NCBI GenBank assembly: GCA_022496205.1
Contig: WTXD01000036.1
Span: 124,001 to 188,000, forward strand
Length of the DNA: 64,000 nt
Origin: Gloeopeniophorella convolvens
Taxonomy: Eukaryota; Basidiomycota; Agaricomycetes; Russulales
Reading direction: 5' to 3'
The notes beneath the pieces were generated by a model. The model was not told the DNA's origin, searched no databases, and was given only the letters and a program-made list of their open reading frames with translations. Positions 46,061 to 58,250 of the stretch are shown here, one piece after another. The position numbers were made by a program, and so were the translations under genes. Each line of letters begins with the position of its first letter. The stretch's first letter is position 1.

Positions 46061-46256
46061 CAAAGGGTATGCGGTATGCCATTGTTACATACATAACTTA
46101 CTGCCGACGGCACGCCGGATGGATAGTATATGTCTGTTGCTCCAATTCTGCCAGCAGCCACGGTCCACTCAATGCGGTCCCCATGATTGGATTAGAACTG
46201 CACAAAGTCCCCGCATTGAACAACTCTTACAACGCTACCTACGGCTGCTCGCGCAT

Positions 46257-47367
46257 TTACCATGCTTGGTGTCCCCCACTGACCTGGATGCTATAATAGC
46301 GTCGGATTCAGCTATATCACCAGTCACTCGCTGCTCGAAATGAACGAAGACTTACTCGCTTCCCGTGCAGAAGGTCGACGCGTCGGACGCTAGCCACGCG
46401 ATCACACCCCTGAGTTCATCCGGCCTGCCTATCCTTCCCAATGGGTTCTGACTCGAAAGGGACCCTTCCAAGCCTCTCGAGATCAATCCTGCGGTCATCC
46501 TGTTACTCTGCTGTCAGTGCGGAGCTTTTGCTCTGAGCTGGCCTGAACCACGCCTCCCACCGATGCCGCAGCCCCGGGGTCCCTGTTAAAGCGAATAAGG
46601 AACTCACGGTGTGCGTATGTACCCCGGAGAGAGCGTGTTGACACGTATTCCTTTCGGGCCCAGCTCGCAGGCCATGTTCCGGGCCATCTGCAGCACCCCT
46701 GACTTGCTCGTGCAGTATGATGTCGATGTAAGATCCTTCAGAGCCACGCTTCCGGCCACCGAAGCGATCAAAATGATGCTGCCTCTGTTTCCGAAACGTA
46801 TCATCTGTTGTCCGGCTGCTTGTGCCGTGTAGAGAACGCCGTTCAGGTTCACGCTGAGCACCTTCAATCCGTGTTTAGCATACATAAGAGTATACAGCGA
46901 TAACGATCTCGCGGACTTACCTTTTGGAGCGCCTCTTCAGTGAGCTCGACACAAGGTACAGGTGCCGCTGCAACACCTGCTGCGGCAATGCATGCATCCA
47001 ACCTCCCTTCCTTGTCTCCGATCTCCTGCCCAAGCTTCCAGACAGCCTTCTGATCCCGAACGTCCAAGCTGACGTATTCCAGGCGCCCGCCAGTGCCCAT
47101 ACGACTCAGATATTCCGAGGCGGCGCTCCACTCTTCGCCGGGCTGCTCTGCTAGGTCGACGCAGTAGACCACCCGTGCGCCAGCTTCTGCGAGCGCGAGC
47201 GCCATCTCGAGACCGAGCCCGCGGTTAGCGCCCGTAACGAGCGCCACGCGGTCTGTGAGGGCGAACTCATCCCAGAGGGTGGGCTTGACCTGTCGCGTAG
47301 GGTCGTTGCGTGCGGCGAGGGCCCCAGCGACTCCAATAGGTCCAAGCGAGGACTGTGGCTGCGACAT
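46257..47367 (-). CDS. Short-chain dehydrogenase/reductase 2 (polyol/sorbose-type)
   Basis: Four exons: 47367-46921, 46861-46608, 46499-46356 and a 34-base last exon, 46290-46257. All junctions keep frame. After a leader ([18 protein letters not shown]) comes the cofactor motif [12 protein letters not shown], the acidic D of YCVDLAE, DVRD, the N of [13 protein letters not shown], the catalytic serine in ILIASVAGS, and Y-x-x-x-K in [18 protein letters not shown]. It continues with [16 protein letters not shown], then [24 protein letters not shown] and the typical end VSGGHQAW. The overall pattern matches fungal Sou1/Sou2-like and arabinitol/mannitol dehydrogenase-like SDRs; the exact substrate is not deducible. 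The tiny last exon is easily missed by gene callers, and without it the C-terminus is lost. Confidence 0.88.
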
Positions 47368-48531
47368 TGTACGAGTCCCTATGTTTTGCGCCTTAGTGGT
47401 GCGGCTTCGAGGGCTGCTGGGTCACATCGACGTGAGGGCGAAACCTGGTGGGTATTTGTAGAGAAGGACGAAGCATTGCCGAAGCCAGCCGAACCAACTG
47501 GCTCGCTTTCTTTGCCCTCTTCACGTAACGCGTAACGTCTCGTTTTGCTGGTCAGCTGAGCGCAACGGTGCCTCCAGTTCACACTGGCAATTAAAGAAGC
47601 CCTATGCAGTCAAACCTGTCATAACCACCTTTACGAAGGCTGGAGCTGCGGGTCATTACGGGACATGAGTTGATATGGGGGATCGGCTTTTCGCCCAATA
47701 CGGAAGTTGTTGGCGTGCTTGCCTGGCAATTGGTCCTGCGCGCTCCCGTTTGCACTGGGCGGGTCAGCAAGGGCGGGCATTGAGACGAATATGACAAGAG
47801 CGTGCGTGATTTGGAGGGTTGGGAACAGCGGTGCGAGCAGAACCGGAGTGTGCGGCGTAATTAGCGCCCGCAGAAAACCCATGCGACCAGCTCTTGTTGT
47901 TCGTTGCCACCGCCAACAACAATCTCATCGCACATGTCCAGGCAACATCTATGTAACGCGCTCTACACCGCCTCCCGTTCCAGATCTCCACACCCCAACA
48001 TGCGCCGGTTGAGACGCACTGGGGCATTGGCGCGCGCTTATTTGCCTCGCGGTCAACCGCACACGGCAATTGGCCCACGGTCGCGGAACACAGCCCAGGC
48101 GGCCTGCACAACCGCCGGTGGCGTGCAAACACCGAGGGTGATATGAGCGTGACAGCACTACGGTCTCATTACAGGATGCATCTTGGCGCGCCGCAGCGCT
48201 GCGCAGCGCCTTTGATGGAATGGTTTAACGGGACCCGGACTGGCTGCACTCTTGATCCCAAGCACACCGAAGGCACACGCCACTCCAGCACCCCTTGATC
48301 AACTTGACTTGGCCCTGTTCGACGTGCGCCAAGCCCGAACAGCGACCACGCCGGGTGACGTCCATTCCTCATGTCTTCCTTTGACGGTGGCTCTCGGAGA
48401 AGCGCCAGCGGGTCTTGGCACGGCGACTTGTCCACTCGTCCCTCGACCTTTCCGCCCCCGCCATAAGTACATCCGCCAGTGCTAGCCACCTCCCCTCACA
48501 CACCCACTCCTCCCCGGAGTACAAGCCGCTC
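47368..48531. other. Intergenic, no supported gene; trace of a dispersed repeat at 47715-47790
   Basis: The only recognisable item is a degraded copy of a flank repeat seen at about 42005-42075 and 45725-45795. Otherwise the frames are short or shadows. Confidence 0.5.
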
Positions 48532-50565
48532 ATGGCCCGCCCCTCCACCTCCCCCACCGTCTCCGTCAACTCCCTCCCGCACCACGCCCTGCGCCCGCCC
48601 CCACACCCGCACCCGCCCGGCACCCCCAGCGGCAGCGCAAGGCAGCGCTTCTGGCGCCGCTTCCGCGGCAAGGACCGCCGCCGCGTCGGCTGGCGCGCGA
48701 GCGTCCGCGCCATCGCCTTTTCCTCCTGTGCGTCCCCGTTCTCAGTGCTGGTACCAGGCGTGGGCGCTGACGCAGACGCACGGTTTAGGGCTGAACGTGC
48801 TCATCTTCGCGCTGCCCATTGCGTGGGCGTCGCACTTCAAGGAATGGGCACACGGGCTCACCTTTGCGAGTGCGTCGCCGCTCCATTGACCCCCGGTTCT
48901 GTGTGCTGAAAACGAGTCTGCGGGACAGTGTGCTTCCTCACCATCATGGCACTCGAGAGGCTTTTTGACTGGGGCGGCGAGCAGCTTGCGATGTACTGCG
49001 GCGAGGACCTCGGCGACCTCATCGTCATCACGCTCAACAAGTGCGTCCGTTCGACCCCCCCTGCATACTGACTGACGTCCTGCAGCGCTGTCGAGGCGAC
49101 GCTCGCCATCATCCTCCTCGTGCGATGCGAGTGCGTGCCATACCCATGTCCTCTGTCCTCTTGTTCTGTGCTGACGCGCGCCGCTCAGGCTGAAGCTGTT
49201 GCAGTCTACGATCGTTGGTGCGTGCTCCGCATGCGGCCGCGTGTCACGTGCGCGTGCTCACGCCCCCTGACGCCAGGCGTTGTGCTCCTGCACCTGCTGC
49301 TCATCCCGGGCACCGCCTTCCTCACCGGCGGCGCGCGCGTCTGGGAGCAGCAGCTGCACCCGCACCGCTCGCAGCTCAACCACACGCTGCTCACCGTCGG
49401 GTGCGCCCGTCCCTGTTCCTCCTCCTCGTCCCGCGCCCCGCGCTGACCGTAGTCCGCGCCGCAGCGTCCTCGCGCTGACCGTCCCCGCGGCGTTCTTCGC
49501 GGCCGTCGACTCGGGCACCGACGGCGTAGGCCCGTCCGACGCGCTGCGGCACGACTTTCTGCGCATGGGCCGCGGCTTTGCCGTCATCCTCCTCGTCATG
49601 TGCGCACGCCCCTCCGTGGTCTGACCCCGCTGACGCCCGGCACGCAGCTACGTCTGCTCGCGCTTCTACCTGCACGACCCGCCGGGCGAGGGCAACGCGC
49701 TGCAGCCGCACCCGGACATCCCGCCCGAGGCGCTGCGCAAGGAGCGCGAGCTCGAGGAGGCCGAGCCGGAGGTCAACCCGGGGGCATGCCTCGTGTTGCT
49801 CGTCATCACTGTCGCGCTCATGGGCGTCACGGCCGAGTTTGTGCGTGCCTGTCCTGCGCGCGCTACCTATCGGCTGACGCGAGTCGCTTCCCAGCTGGTC
49901 GACAGCATCGAGTTTGTGCGCGAGGCTGCGAATATCCAGGAAGAGTGCGTGTCAGAGCGGGGTTGGACGGCGCGGGCTGACGCCGCGCACGCAGGTGGTT
50001 CGGCATCGTGCTCCTCCCGATCGTGTCCTTCTCCGCCGACGGCGCCGTCGCGCTCGTCTACTTCGCGCGCCAGGCCCTGCGGAGCTTCTTCGGCAAGCCC
50101 GAGCCGCCCGAGAACCTCGCCGAGGCGCGCGCGATCGACCTGAGCATCCAGTTCCTGCTCTTCTGGATGCCGTTCGTCACGCTCCTCGGGTGGTGGCTCG
50201 ACAAGCCGCTCTCGATGCTCTTCGGTGCGCGCCCCGCTTTCCTGATGGCGTGGGGTGCTGATGTGGGCGGGGTGGGGTAGACTTGTTCGAGGTGACGCTG
50301 CTCGTCGGCGCGTGCTTCCTCGTCAACTACGTCACGGCCGACGCGAAGACGAACTGGGCCGAGGGCTCGATCCTCATCTCGTTTTACGCCATGATCGTGC
50401 GTCGTCGCCTCTGCCGTCCTCTCTGCGTGCGTGCTGACAGTGTGTGCGTGTGCGTTGCAGGGCCTCTCGGCGTGGTACTACACCGGCCAGCCCGAGGTGC
50501 GCCTCATGAACGCGTGCGAGAGCATCGCTGCGGCGCTTGTGAACGGCGTCGGGCCGGAGGAGTGA
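48532..50565 (+). CDS. Cation/H+ (Ca2+-type) exchanger, CAX/NCX family
   Basis: This is a multi-pass antiporter interrupted by about ten introns of 35-65 bp. After a basic N-terminus (RQRFWRRFRGKDRRR) come LNVLIFALPIAWA and, in the next exons, the first alpha-repeat GEDLGDLIVITLNNAVEATL, then membrane segments VVLLHLLLIPGTAFLTGGA, VLALTVPAAFFAAVDSGTD and CLVLLVITVALMGVTAEFLV. The second alpha-repeat reads WFGIVLLPIVSFSADGAVAL. Late segments are LSIQFLLFWMPFVTLLGWWL, LFEVTLLVGACFLVNYVTAD and LISFYAMIG. The paired acidic/Asn and Ser-Ala-Asp motifs fit vacuolar Ca2+/H+ antiporters of fungi. Exon 1 is 48532-48727, with exon 2 from 48789 (joining SS-W-LNVLIF). The frame is open to TGA at 50563-50565 after GVGPEE. 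Confidence 0.88.
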
Positions 50566-51117
50566 GCCCGCCCGCCCGTAAGTATCTCCTTGTCTGTTTT
50601 TGTTTTTATTCCTCTGTTTGTCACGTTGTGCCTGCTGCATACCACCCAATACGGACCCTGTTGACCACCCCACGCAACGATACATATATTCATGCACCAC
50701 CACCCCGCATACATACCACCGCATGGTCGCGCACATGTACATACATACCTCCTCGTCTCGTACATCACCCACTGATTCACTCTCGCCATTGCTTTCGTCG
50801 TTATCATCTGTGTATTTATCCGCCGCGGTCGGGCCTCCGCCCGTCACGTCTGGGTCGACTTGTAAATAGATCTACGCGCGCCCGGAGGGCGTTGCGGTAT
50901 CTCGAGCCAGTCGCAACACCGCGGCCCGCCGTGCCCTGCCTTCGAGGACTCTGCTTGTGCGCGGTTCGCCGGCGCTTATGTAATGCCACTGCGTGTCCAT
51001 GTCAGGGTCGTGTCGGCCAGATAGAACAGGTTCACAATTTCCGCCCATGTTGCTCGCCACAAGCTTGAGTCTGCTTCCCTCCTCGCGCAACCGTCCCTCG
51101 AAAGCTTCCTCAGAAAT
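50566..51117. other. Intergenic, no supported gene
   Basis: A Tyr/His/Thr-rich stretch of simple character (CATACATACC-type words) lies around 50690-50760. Nothing else is supported. Confidence 0.5.
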
Positions 51118-51840
51118 ATGTCGAACGACTCTTCTACTCCCTCTCCGATGCTTACTATCGCAGAACGCCGATCCCAATTGGAGGAGCAAGCACAGGAGGT
51201 ACGATAGGACGGCATGTCCGTCATTCCTACTATCCGGCTGATGCACTACTCTTGCGGCATCAGAACTGGCGCAGAATTTGTCGGTCATACACACCAATGA
51301 GTGCCATAGGTCCCGAATACAACGTCAAGATCACCTACCCACCTCCTCGCCTTCTCTGGTACGGTATCGCCATCACATTCGAGACGCTGAAGGAGTACGC
51401 GAAGAGGCGCGGTATCTGGCCAGACCCTACTGGGATCAACCTGCAGGAGCAGGTATTCATAGCCGAGTGGAAATGCCAGAAATTGCTTAGGGAGGAGCTC
51501 GACTGGCCGATCCTCGAACTGCGTTGCCCTTACTCCCCTGACTACGAGTTGTCTGTCGGGATCTACTCGAGTTACAAGATAGAGGAACAGATTCTGGATA
51601 AGGAGTCGCAGAGTGACTTGATCGACGCGATTCAGGACGCGCTGGAAATTGAAGACGAGCCGATGTGGTACTTTGATCAGGAGAACTACGACGAGGACTT
51701 CTTATACTTGCTCAGGCTTCGGCAGAAACGTGGGCGGGCGCGACAGATGGCTCTCGACCAAGGTACCTAGCGTTGTCGGACCGCCTGCTCGTGCTAATCG
51801 CACCGCCACAGATGCTGGGCCTTCAAACAAATCAAAGTGA
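51118..51840 (+). CDS. Family P, copy 1: unknown small protein (intact)
   Basis: Three exons: 51118-51198, 51264-51762 and 51812-51840, giving about 202 residues. The start MSNDSSTPSPMLTIAERR leads to a predicted helix (RRSQLEEQAQE). The core has PPPRLLWYGIAITFETLKEY, then WPDPTG, a Trp/Lys-rich helix (VFIAEWKCQKLLREELDW), and an acidic end with SSYKIEEQILDKESQSDLID and EPMWYFDQENYDEDFLYLLR. It has no signal peptide or membrane segment and no motif I know, so I do not recognise the family. Three further copies in this window (55609, 58825 and 61978) share RLLxYGIxIT and, where they extend far enough, PMWY and are all damaged. This one is the only open copy. A family Q gene lies downstream in convergent orientation. 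Confidence 0.75.
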
Positions 51841-52888
51841 TCATCCACGCATCGACTGTATTACCCGGCAATTGTTTCGTATCTCCACCCGCTAGTCTAT
51901 CTTTCTGCCTTAATTTTGTTGTCGCGCATCGCCACGCGTCACGATATAGACGACTCGGTATTCTTCGCAAATATATTTCGGCTATCCGTGAGTGTTCAAC
52001 TACTCCGCGATGCCATGCTGGGCAGGACGCTGAACGAAATAGTGTATAATATATGACTGGTTCGGATCGATTGACCGTTAACCCTCTCGGAATGATAATC
52101 ACGCGGCGCGATTATCGGTGGGCACCTATAAGGATAATCTTTGGTCTACAAATTCTGGCCCTGGGGTTCCCACCGACACGGACTCTGCGCGTGGTCGGCA
52201 TCGTTGAACTTAGAGGCGAGCGGAACGTCTAGAGGATGTGGAGATCGTTGCAGGGGGACTCAGAGCTTGCCAGCGTTGCGGAGCCTGGATGCCCCGCTGT
52301 GGTGCACTGGCGGTCCTGAGTATGATACGGAAGTCTGCGGTGACTCCGACTTGCTGATATCGGCGCGCGATGTCCACTGCGGAAATCCAGCAGCAGGCCT
52401 AGCGATCAAGTCTGTGCAGTCAGGGTCGGGCTCCCGTCTGCACTGAGGCTTGCAATTACCGGCGTCCCACGCCTGCACGCCACGCTGCACGCCGTAGTGC
52501 CAATCGACGTCGTCAGGGTAGCCTCCTAGTTTGAGGATGGCCCTGATGATGGTTGAGAGTGTTGAATGTTGAATGTCGATCGTCGACTATACCCGACACG
52601 ACCACGAAGCTCAGCGTGGAGGGTTCTAGCACTGGCGAACCGGGCGTTGGGGTAGTTACTAGCGGCTACCGCTGCTCCGCGTTACACGCGCTGTCCGATC
52701 TGGCGGGGTGGAAAACCTCACGACTCTCATTATTTCTAAGTTGTTCCAAGAAACACATCAGATTGCAATATGTTTGACGAGTGATACTGTATTCAACCGG
52801 CGGCGCAATTGCAAAATCAGGAATGTATACTCTGTAGTGCTAGTGGGGGTACCATGTGAATTGGTACTATGAAGTGGCCTGTAAGTAC
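51841..52888. other. Intergenic between convergent P1 and Q1, no supported gene
   Basis: Only short frames are present, with no repeat or end structure. It separates the 3' ends of two convergent genes. Confidence 0.5.
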
Positions 52889-54532
52889 TCAAACCGGCCG
52901 GCTGCCCGACTGTTTCGGCGGCTTCCACTCGTTCAGGATACTGCGGTCCCGTTGCTCACTGACTCCAGACTTCCCACGAGCCCTTCCACGCCCGCGCCCA
53001 CGCCCACGCCCACGACCACGCCCACGACCACTGCCACCCCTTCCCCCCCTGGTTTCCTGGTGAGGCTGCGGAGAAGGTGAAGCCTCCCTAGTAGGCTCTG
53101 GATGGAGCCCCGACGCGTCTGCGAGAGGAGCGGCCTGAGGAATGGCCGGGTCGTCCGACTCTTCATGGTTATGGACCGGGGTGGCCTGCTGCTCTCCGGT
53201 AGTAGTACCGGGTTGTTGCTGTTGGGGTTGGGGTTGAGCGGGGGGTTCAGGGGGCATTGAGCGGGTCGTTCGACGGGCTGCCGTAGGTTCCGCGCGGGCG
53301 CGTGAGAAGAATGTTGGGTCAGCTTTCCGGTTGTCAGGCGGGGAGTCGATGTCCGACATTGCCGATTCGGTCGATGCACGAGTATCTGTGATGATCTCAT
53401 GCATGATCTCTTCCAAATCTTTCTGCATGTATGCGTCGTTTAGTACACCTCAAAAGGTAGAAGTTATCGACCACCAACCGTTGAACTCGAGATGGGCACG
53501 GTGTAGTCGCACGCCGGATTTGTGGAGGGCTGATCAAAGATTGACGGTTGAATACGAAGGCCATCGACACATCTCTTATAAGTATCAGTGAGCTTCGAAA
53601 ACGCGTCGAACATCTGGGGACTGAAGTTTTGAATCGGTTTGATGTTGGTATACATCGGCTGAAAATGATGATAGATTTCAACGGTCAGCCCACCCTTGGA
53701 AGAAGGCAGCGCGTCGAGAGCGAGTGATGAACGTGGGGGAGTCCGTGGGACTGTCTGTTCCATAGCGCCAAGCGCACTGGTAGAGGCGGGAGGGTCATCG
53801 GCAGGTGAAGAATTTGTCTGTCGCGAGTACTTGAGCAGCGTGAACCTGTGACCGGCGACAAGGAAAACCCAAAAGCTAGACCTGGAATAAGTTGAGAACG
53901 CAAAATATGCTTGTCGATTCAGCTGCCTCATGTGGCGCAGCAAAGGATTGACGTGTGTGACTTTGCGATTGTCATCTCGAGCGTAGCCGAAATTTCCACC
54001 AGAAGTGCGGATAGTTTCGTAGGGCTTTTCTTCGACCCAAAAGACGGGCTCCATTGTGACAAGGCCAGCGCCCCATTGAATGAGGAAAGTCACCAAATCG
54101 GGGACGCTGTGGACACCAGGGGACTCCTCTTTGTCTATGTGGGGATCACTGGGGGGACGAAAGGATGCTTGCGGGTAGAGACCGAATGTAGCATTCGGGG
54201 CAGAGAACGTGCTGTTGAACTCCCCAAAAATGCGAGAGGTTACGCAGTACTGCACCCACTCCTGATGAGGGAATTGAAGGACCAACTCGAAGGTCGCGTC
54301 TATATCCCGAAACACATTCTTCCAATAGTGACAGTTACCTGCGCAGGTAGGGTGAGCCTTGAGTCTGGCGTACATGAGACATCATCTTAGTTAGCTCACC
54401 GCGGGATCATCGTATGCAGTCCGAACTGCCGTACTCTCCGCCTTTTCTTCAGCAGGTGGCATGGAATGGTCTTCTTGTAGTAGTGGCTGTGAGGCGACAG
54501 GAGAGATGGAAGGGAGTTGGGTTGGAGGCATG
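52889..54532 (-). CDS. Family Q, copy 1: unknown protein with a possible PD-(D/E)XK-type core
   Basis: Exon 1 (from ATG 54532) encodes a Pro/Ser-rich leader. The main exon (about 54330-53485) has WVQYCVTSRIFGEFNSTF, a GLYPQASFRPP block, then VPDLVTFLIQWGAGL and PVFWVEEKP, AYFAFSTYSRSSFWVFLVAG, and near its end FSPQMFDAFSKLTD. A last exon (about 53422-52889, starting KDLEEIMHEIITD) ends in a Gln/Pro part, an (RG)n tract and EWKPPKQSG. 'PD' followed by 'ExK' on a hydrophobic strand is the layout of PD-(D/E)XK nucleases; the same two motifs recur in copy 2 (SPDSAIL; CCWVEDK). That is a motif-level suggestion only. The (RG)n tail suggests nucleic-acid binding. The splice at about 53480 is uncertain. 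I do not recognise the family by name. Confidence 0.6.
52984..53039. repeat. CCCACG-type minisatellite encoding an (RG)n tail
   Basis: Tandem CCCACGCCCACG/CCCACGACCACG hexamers within the 3' end of family Q copy 1 encode Arg-Gly repeats on the minus strand. Confidence 0.85.
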
Positions 54533-55608
54533 TTAGAACGTAGCCGGAGAGAGTAGCAGTCAGGTGCCGTCACTTGCAACTACGTGGGCTTTTAAAAGCG
54601 TGCAGTCACCCCGTAAAGAAGATCACGAAATCGAGCCACAAGTACAGAAGAGGAAGCCATGATTGTGGCATTGAAGCAAGCGAATCCAGAGCCACATGTT
54701 TGCCCAGTGAATGCGGATATGGTCGCCACATCGGTTCACACATCAATACAACACGAGTTTGATATTTGTGGCTGAGATACGATCTGCTGCGAGATTTCCA
54801 GGGTCAAATTGCGGGTGTCTTGATAATTGTGCAGCCCAACGCCGGGTCATTCGCCCCATTGGTAGCTAACAGAGCCAGAAGCAATGAACTGGATACAACC
54901 CCAGAATAGCTCCAGAATATGATTGTGGACCCTGGCATCGTGGATAGGCCGTAGAGGGCTGAATGCACCATGTAGATCTGCCATCTAACTCTGCCGCTGC
55001 ACGCACAGCCACAAGTTGTGAATACGAGCGCTAGCACTGGACTCCAGAGTACTAGTCGACACACCGTCACTGTCACGCCGTCCTCGTGCCACCTGCACTG
55101 AAGGCCCATTTACTGCCGCTCAGCCAATTCCACATCAAGCCACTATGGCACGCTGTGGAAAGTGACACCAGGCCCGCTGTGATATATCCCAGTGTGTGAC
55201 GACGGCCGGCATTGCCTAAGCACTGCTGCCACCAGTACCGTTGTTACATGGCGCATCGATATCTGGGTCGCCGGTCACTATATCCGCTGACCATGCGGTC
55301 ACGGAGAGGGGGGACCCGATTAGCTAGCATCGGATGTTGATTCTTGAAAACGAGGAAATCGAAAATCATGCTCTGGAACAATCTGACAATGTTCAATGGG
55401 TAGAGCTGTGGCGTCAGGAAAAGGTGGGGGGTCCGACGACGCGGCTACGACAAGTGGCATCAGTGTCACGTTCAATGCACGACCGTGTTGGGTTTCGGGC
55501 CGACCGGGGCCGGCCGCATGTATAAAGCAGCTGCAGTTGAAGTTGCCACAAGTCAGTTTCCCTCATTTCCTGCCATCGCACAATCGACCCTCCAAAATTG
55601 TTGGAACT
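54533..55608. other. Intergenic, no supported gene
   Basis: Frames are short on both strands and no internal repeat is seen. It includes the 5' flanks of Q1 and of the decayed P2. Confidence 0.5.
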
Positions 55609-56318
55609 ATGTCGAAGACCTTTCTAGTCCCCGTCACCGCTTGCTATCGCAGAAGAAACACGCCAGTTGAAGGAAGAACAGGAGGTACGATAGGACGTAT
55701 GCTGGCATTCTCACTATCCAGCTGACGCACCATTCTTACCATCAGAATTGGCGCAGAATCTGTCGGTCATACCCACCGATGAGTGCCATAGGTCCCGAAT
55801 ACAACGTCAAGATCACCTACCACCTCCTCGCCTTCTCTGGTACGGCATCGCCATCACATTCGAGACATTGAAGGAGTATGCGAGGAGGCGCGGTATCTGG
55901 CCAGACCCGCTGGGATCAACCTGCAACAGCAGGTGATCATAGCTGAGTGGAAATGTCAGAAACTGCTTAGGGAGGAGCTCGACTGGCCGATTCTCGAACT
56001 GCGCTGCCTTACTCCCCTGATCACGACTTGTCTATTGGGATCTACTCGAGTTACAGAATAGAGGAGCAGATACTGGATAAGGAGTCGCAGAGCGACTTGA
56101 TCGATGCGATCAAGAAGCGCTGGAAATCGAAGACGAGCCGATGTGGTACTTTGACCAGGAGAACTATGACGAAGACTTTTGTACTTGCTCAGGCTTCGGC
56201 AGAAGCGTGAGCGGGCACGGGAGATGGCCCTCAACCAAGGTACATAGCGTTTCTGGACTGCTTGCTTGCGCTAATTGCATTGTTCACAGATGCCGACCCC
56301 CAGAACATATCAAAATGA
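55609..56318 (+). pseudogene. Family P, copy 2: decayed
   Basis: This follows copy 1 nucleotide by nucleotide over most of its length, including the first intron region and the VKITY, ITFETLKEYARRRGIWPDP and SSYRIEEQILDKESQSDLID blocks, but the frame breaks repeatedly: PPP is cut to PP before RLLWYG, a base is lost near WPDPLG, another before DHDLSIG, and another in DAI(Q)D. The first exon is also altered. It is a recent but dead duplicate of copy 1. Confidence 0.85.
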
Positions 56319-57046
56319 TCGTTCACGCATCAACTGTCGCACCTACTACTTGTTTTGTATCTCCACCCGCTAGTCTGTGTTTCTGCATCGTTTCATTGCC
56401 CCACATTGTCACGCTCGCGACATGCGCTCGGTAGCCTTGGCAATACACCGCATATTCATTCTATGAGTGTCCACTGCTCTGCATCTCGCGCTGCACGTCA
56501 GGTGTGACATTGAACGGAACAGCGTATGACTGGTGACCGGTGACCGGTGACTCTTTCTGAATGCCTTCATGCGGAGCGATCCTTAGTGAATACATGCAAA
56601 CATAGTCTTTGGTCCGCAGGAAGCTACTTTGGTCGGACCACCGCGGCCTCTGCGCGTGGCCGACATCGTTGAACGAGAGGCAAGCATCGGGCTTTGGCGA
56701 AGCATCCGGAGGAGTCAAATTGGATGCTCGAAGATCCGACATTCCTGTTCGGCATGGTTGAAATCGACGCTTCACCGTGAGTTTCACTGGCGGTATGGAA
56801 TGCGGTGCTCTGGGGACTCTCCAAGTGCATCTCACACGAGTGATCTGTCCGACGTCTGGCGTATCTCGCTCTCAGCTGTCCTGTCGGAACTCGTCGGCTG
56901 ATCGCAGTTAAGGCCGCTGGAGCTCAGATCCCGGGAAAAGACGACCAGTCCACGTAGCCCAAAGTCTATTTTGGAGATACAAACAGAACGGACACGGACC
57001 ATGTAAGTACGCGGCGTTCATGTCTGCACTATGCGTGGCTCTTCCG
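56319..57046. other. No supported gene
   Basis: This is the 3' flank shared in part with copy P1 and the 3' end of the tafazzin-like gene. A short direct repeat TGACCGGTGACCGGTGAC lies at about 56530. Confidence 0.45.
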
Positions 57047-58250
57047 TCAGCAGGTCCCCGAAACCGACCGCCCGACCGTCTCGACGGCGCGTTGCACAAG
57101 CTCCGTGAGCGCGACGCGCGTCTGCCGCGTGCGTTCTCCTCCTCTCCCCCCGCCTGCTTCCCCACGCCAACGCCTTGCCCCTGCGGCGCGACCCAGCCCC
57201 CGGCGGCGCGCCCACATCGCGCCGCAGCGCGGCGAGCACCGCGTCGGACGGAACGGGCGCGCCGAACGTGACGCTGAGGCGCGCACCGGGGCGCGGGAGT
57301 ACTTCCATGGCGCGGCGCGGCCCTCGGGCATGAGCGTGTCGAAGCCTGCACGCACGCCCCCAACGGTATCAGCGCGGGCGCTTATGGGGCGCGGGCCCTG
57401 GGGTAAGCGCGTACCAGTGATCCACATGGGGATGATGGTTGGTGGGCGGGGCGTTTCCATTAGGATACGTCCGCTGGGAAAGACGAGAGGTCAGCGAGTG
57501 ACGGTGCGGAGGGAAGGAAGGACACACACACGCCCCACTTGAAGCGCCGGAGACGCGATCGGCCAGTTTGCGGGTCAGGCTTGTATGTGCTGGATTGGCA
57601 GACCTTGCCCTCGCCGAACAGGTGTATCTATGCGGGCGCTGTACAGTGTGTGCCCAAATTTGACACAAAACGATTGGTACGCACCCACGCGCCCGTGCAC
57701 AGCTTCGCGATGGCATCGTCAACCGCAGGCTGGTATATCCCGTCGCCGCGGAACGTCTCGATGACTTGCCCGCGACGGAAAAACGCCGAAAACACCCTTC
57801 GTCGCGCACGCCGCGTCAGCACATGCCAGCAGAAGGGAGGGGGTGGACACACGGGTTGGTGAACATGATATCGGACGCACCGAGTGTCCAGCGCGTGAGG
57901 TGCGAGCGCAGGTACGTGTGCACGGGGAGCACGCCCCATGTCAACGGGTCATCAAGCCTGCCAGAAGAAACGCGCATGATTCGCCTGGGCGGGGCAGTGG
58001 AGGAGCAACGGCCTACGTCGAGAGGTGGTTCGAGACTGTCCGTCGCGCATCAGCGTGTTTGGCGCGCAGAGAGCAGTATGCGGGGCGCACCTGTGACGAT
58101 CCCCTGCCCATTCCGACGCTCTGTGCTATGTAGCGCGTCTAGCAGGTGAGGCAGGCCGCGCACAGAGACAGAGCAGAGGCCGGAATTGAGGTAGGCCTTG
58201 CATGTCAGCCCAATTGCGGTGACCGTCGCGGCGGAGAGTATGCGCTGCAT
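57047..58250 (-). pseudogene. Tafazzin-like (TAZ1) acyltransferase, probably frameshifted
   Basis: Tafazzin remodels cardiolipin acyl chains in mitochondrial membranes. The start MQRILSAATVTAIGLTCKAY leads to GLPHLLDALHSTERRNGQGI; two short introns later the HX4D motif reads SNHLSTLDDPLTWG, then HTYLRSHLTRWTLGASDIMF. Next come GQVIETFRGDGIYQPAVDDA, LFGEGKVCQSS, RFKWG, ETPRPPTIIPMWITG and FDTLMPEGRAAPWKY, and then RPGARLSVTFGAPVPSDAVL in another frame. One C is missing after WKY at about 57305 (family reads WKYLPRPG), which breaks the C-terminal third. Borders of several introns are clear. Because the only sure lesion is one base in a conserved gene, it could be a consensus error. A partial copy lies at 61205-61450. 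Confidence 0.7.
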
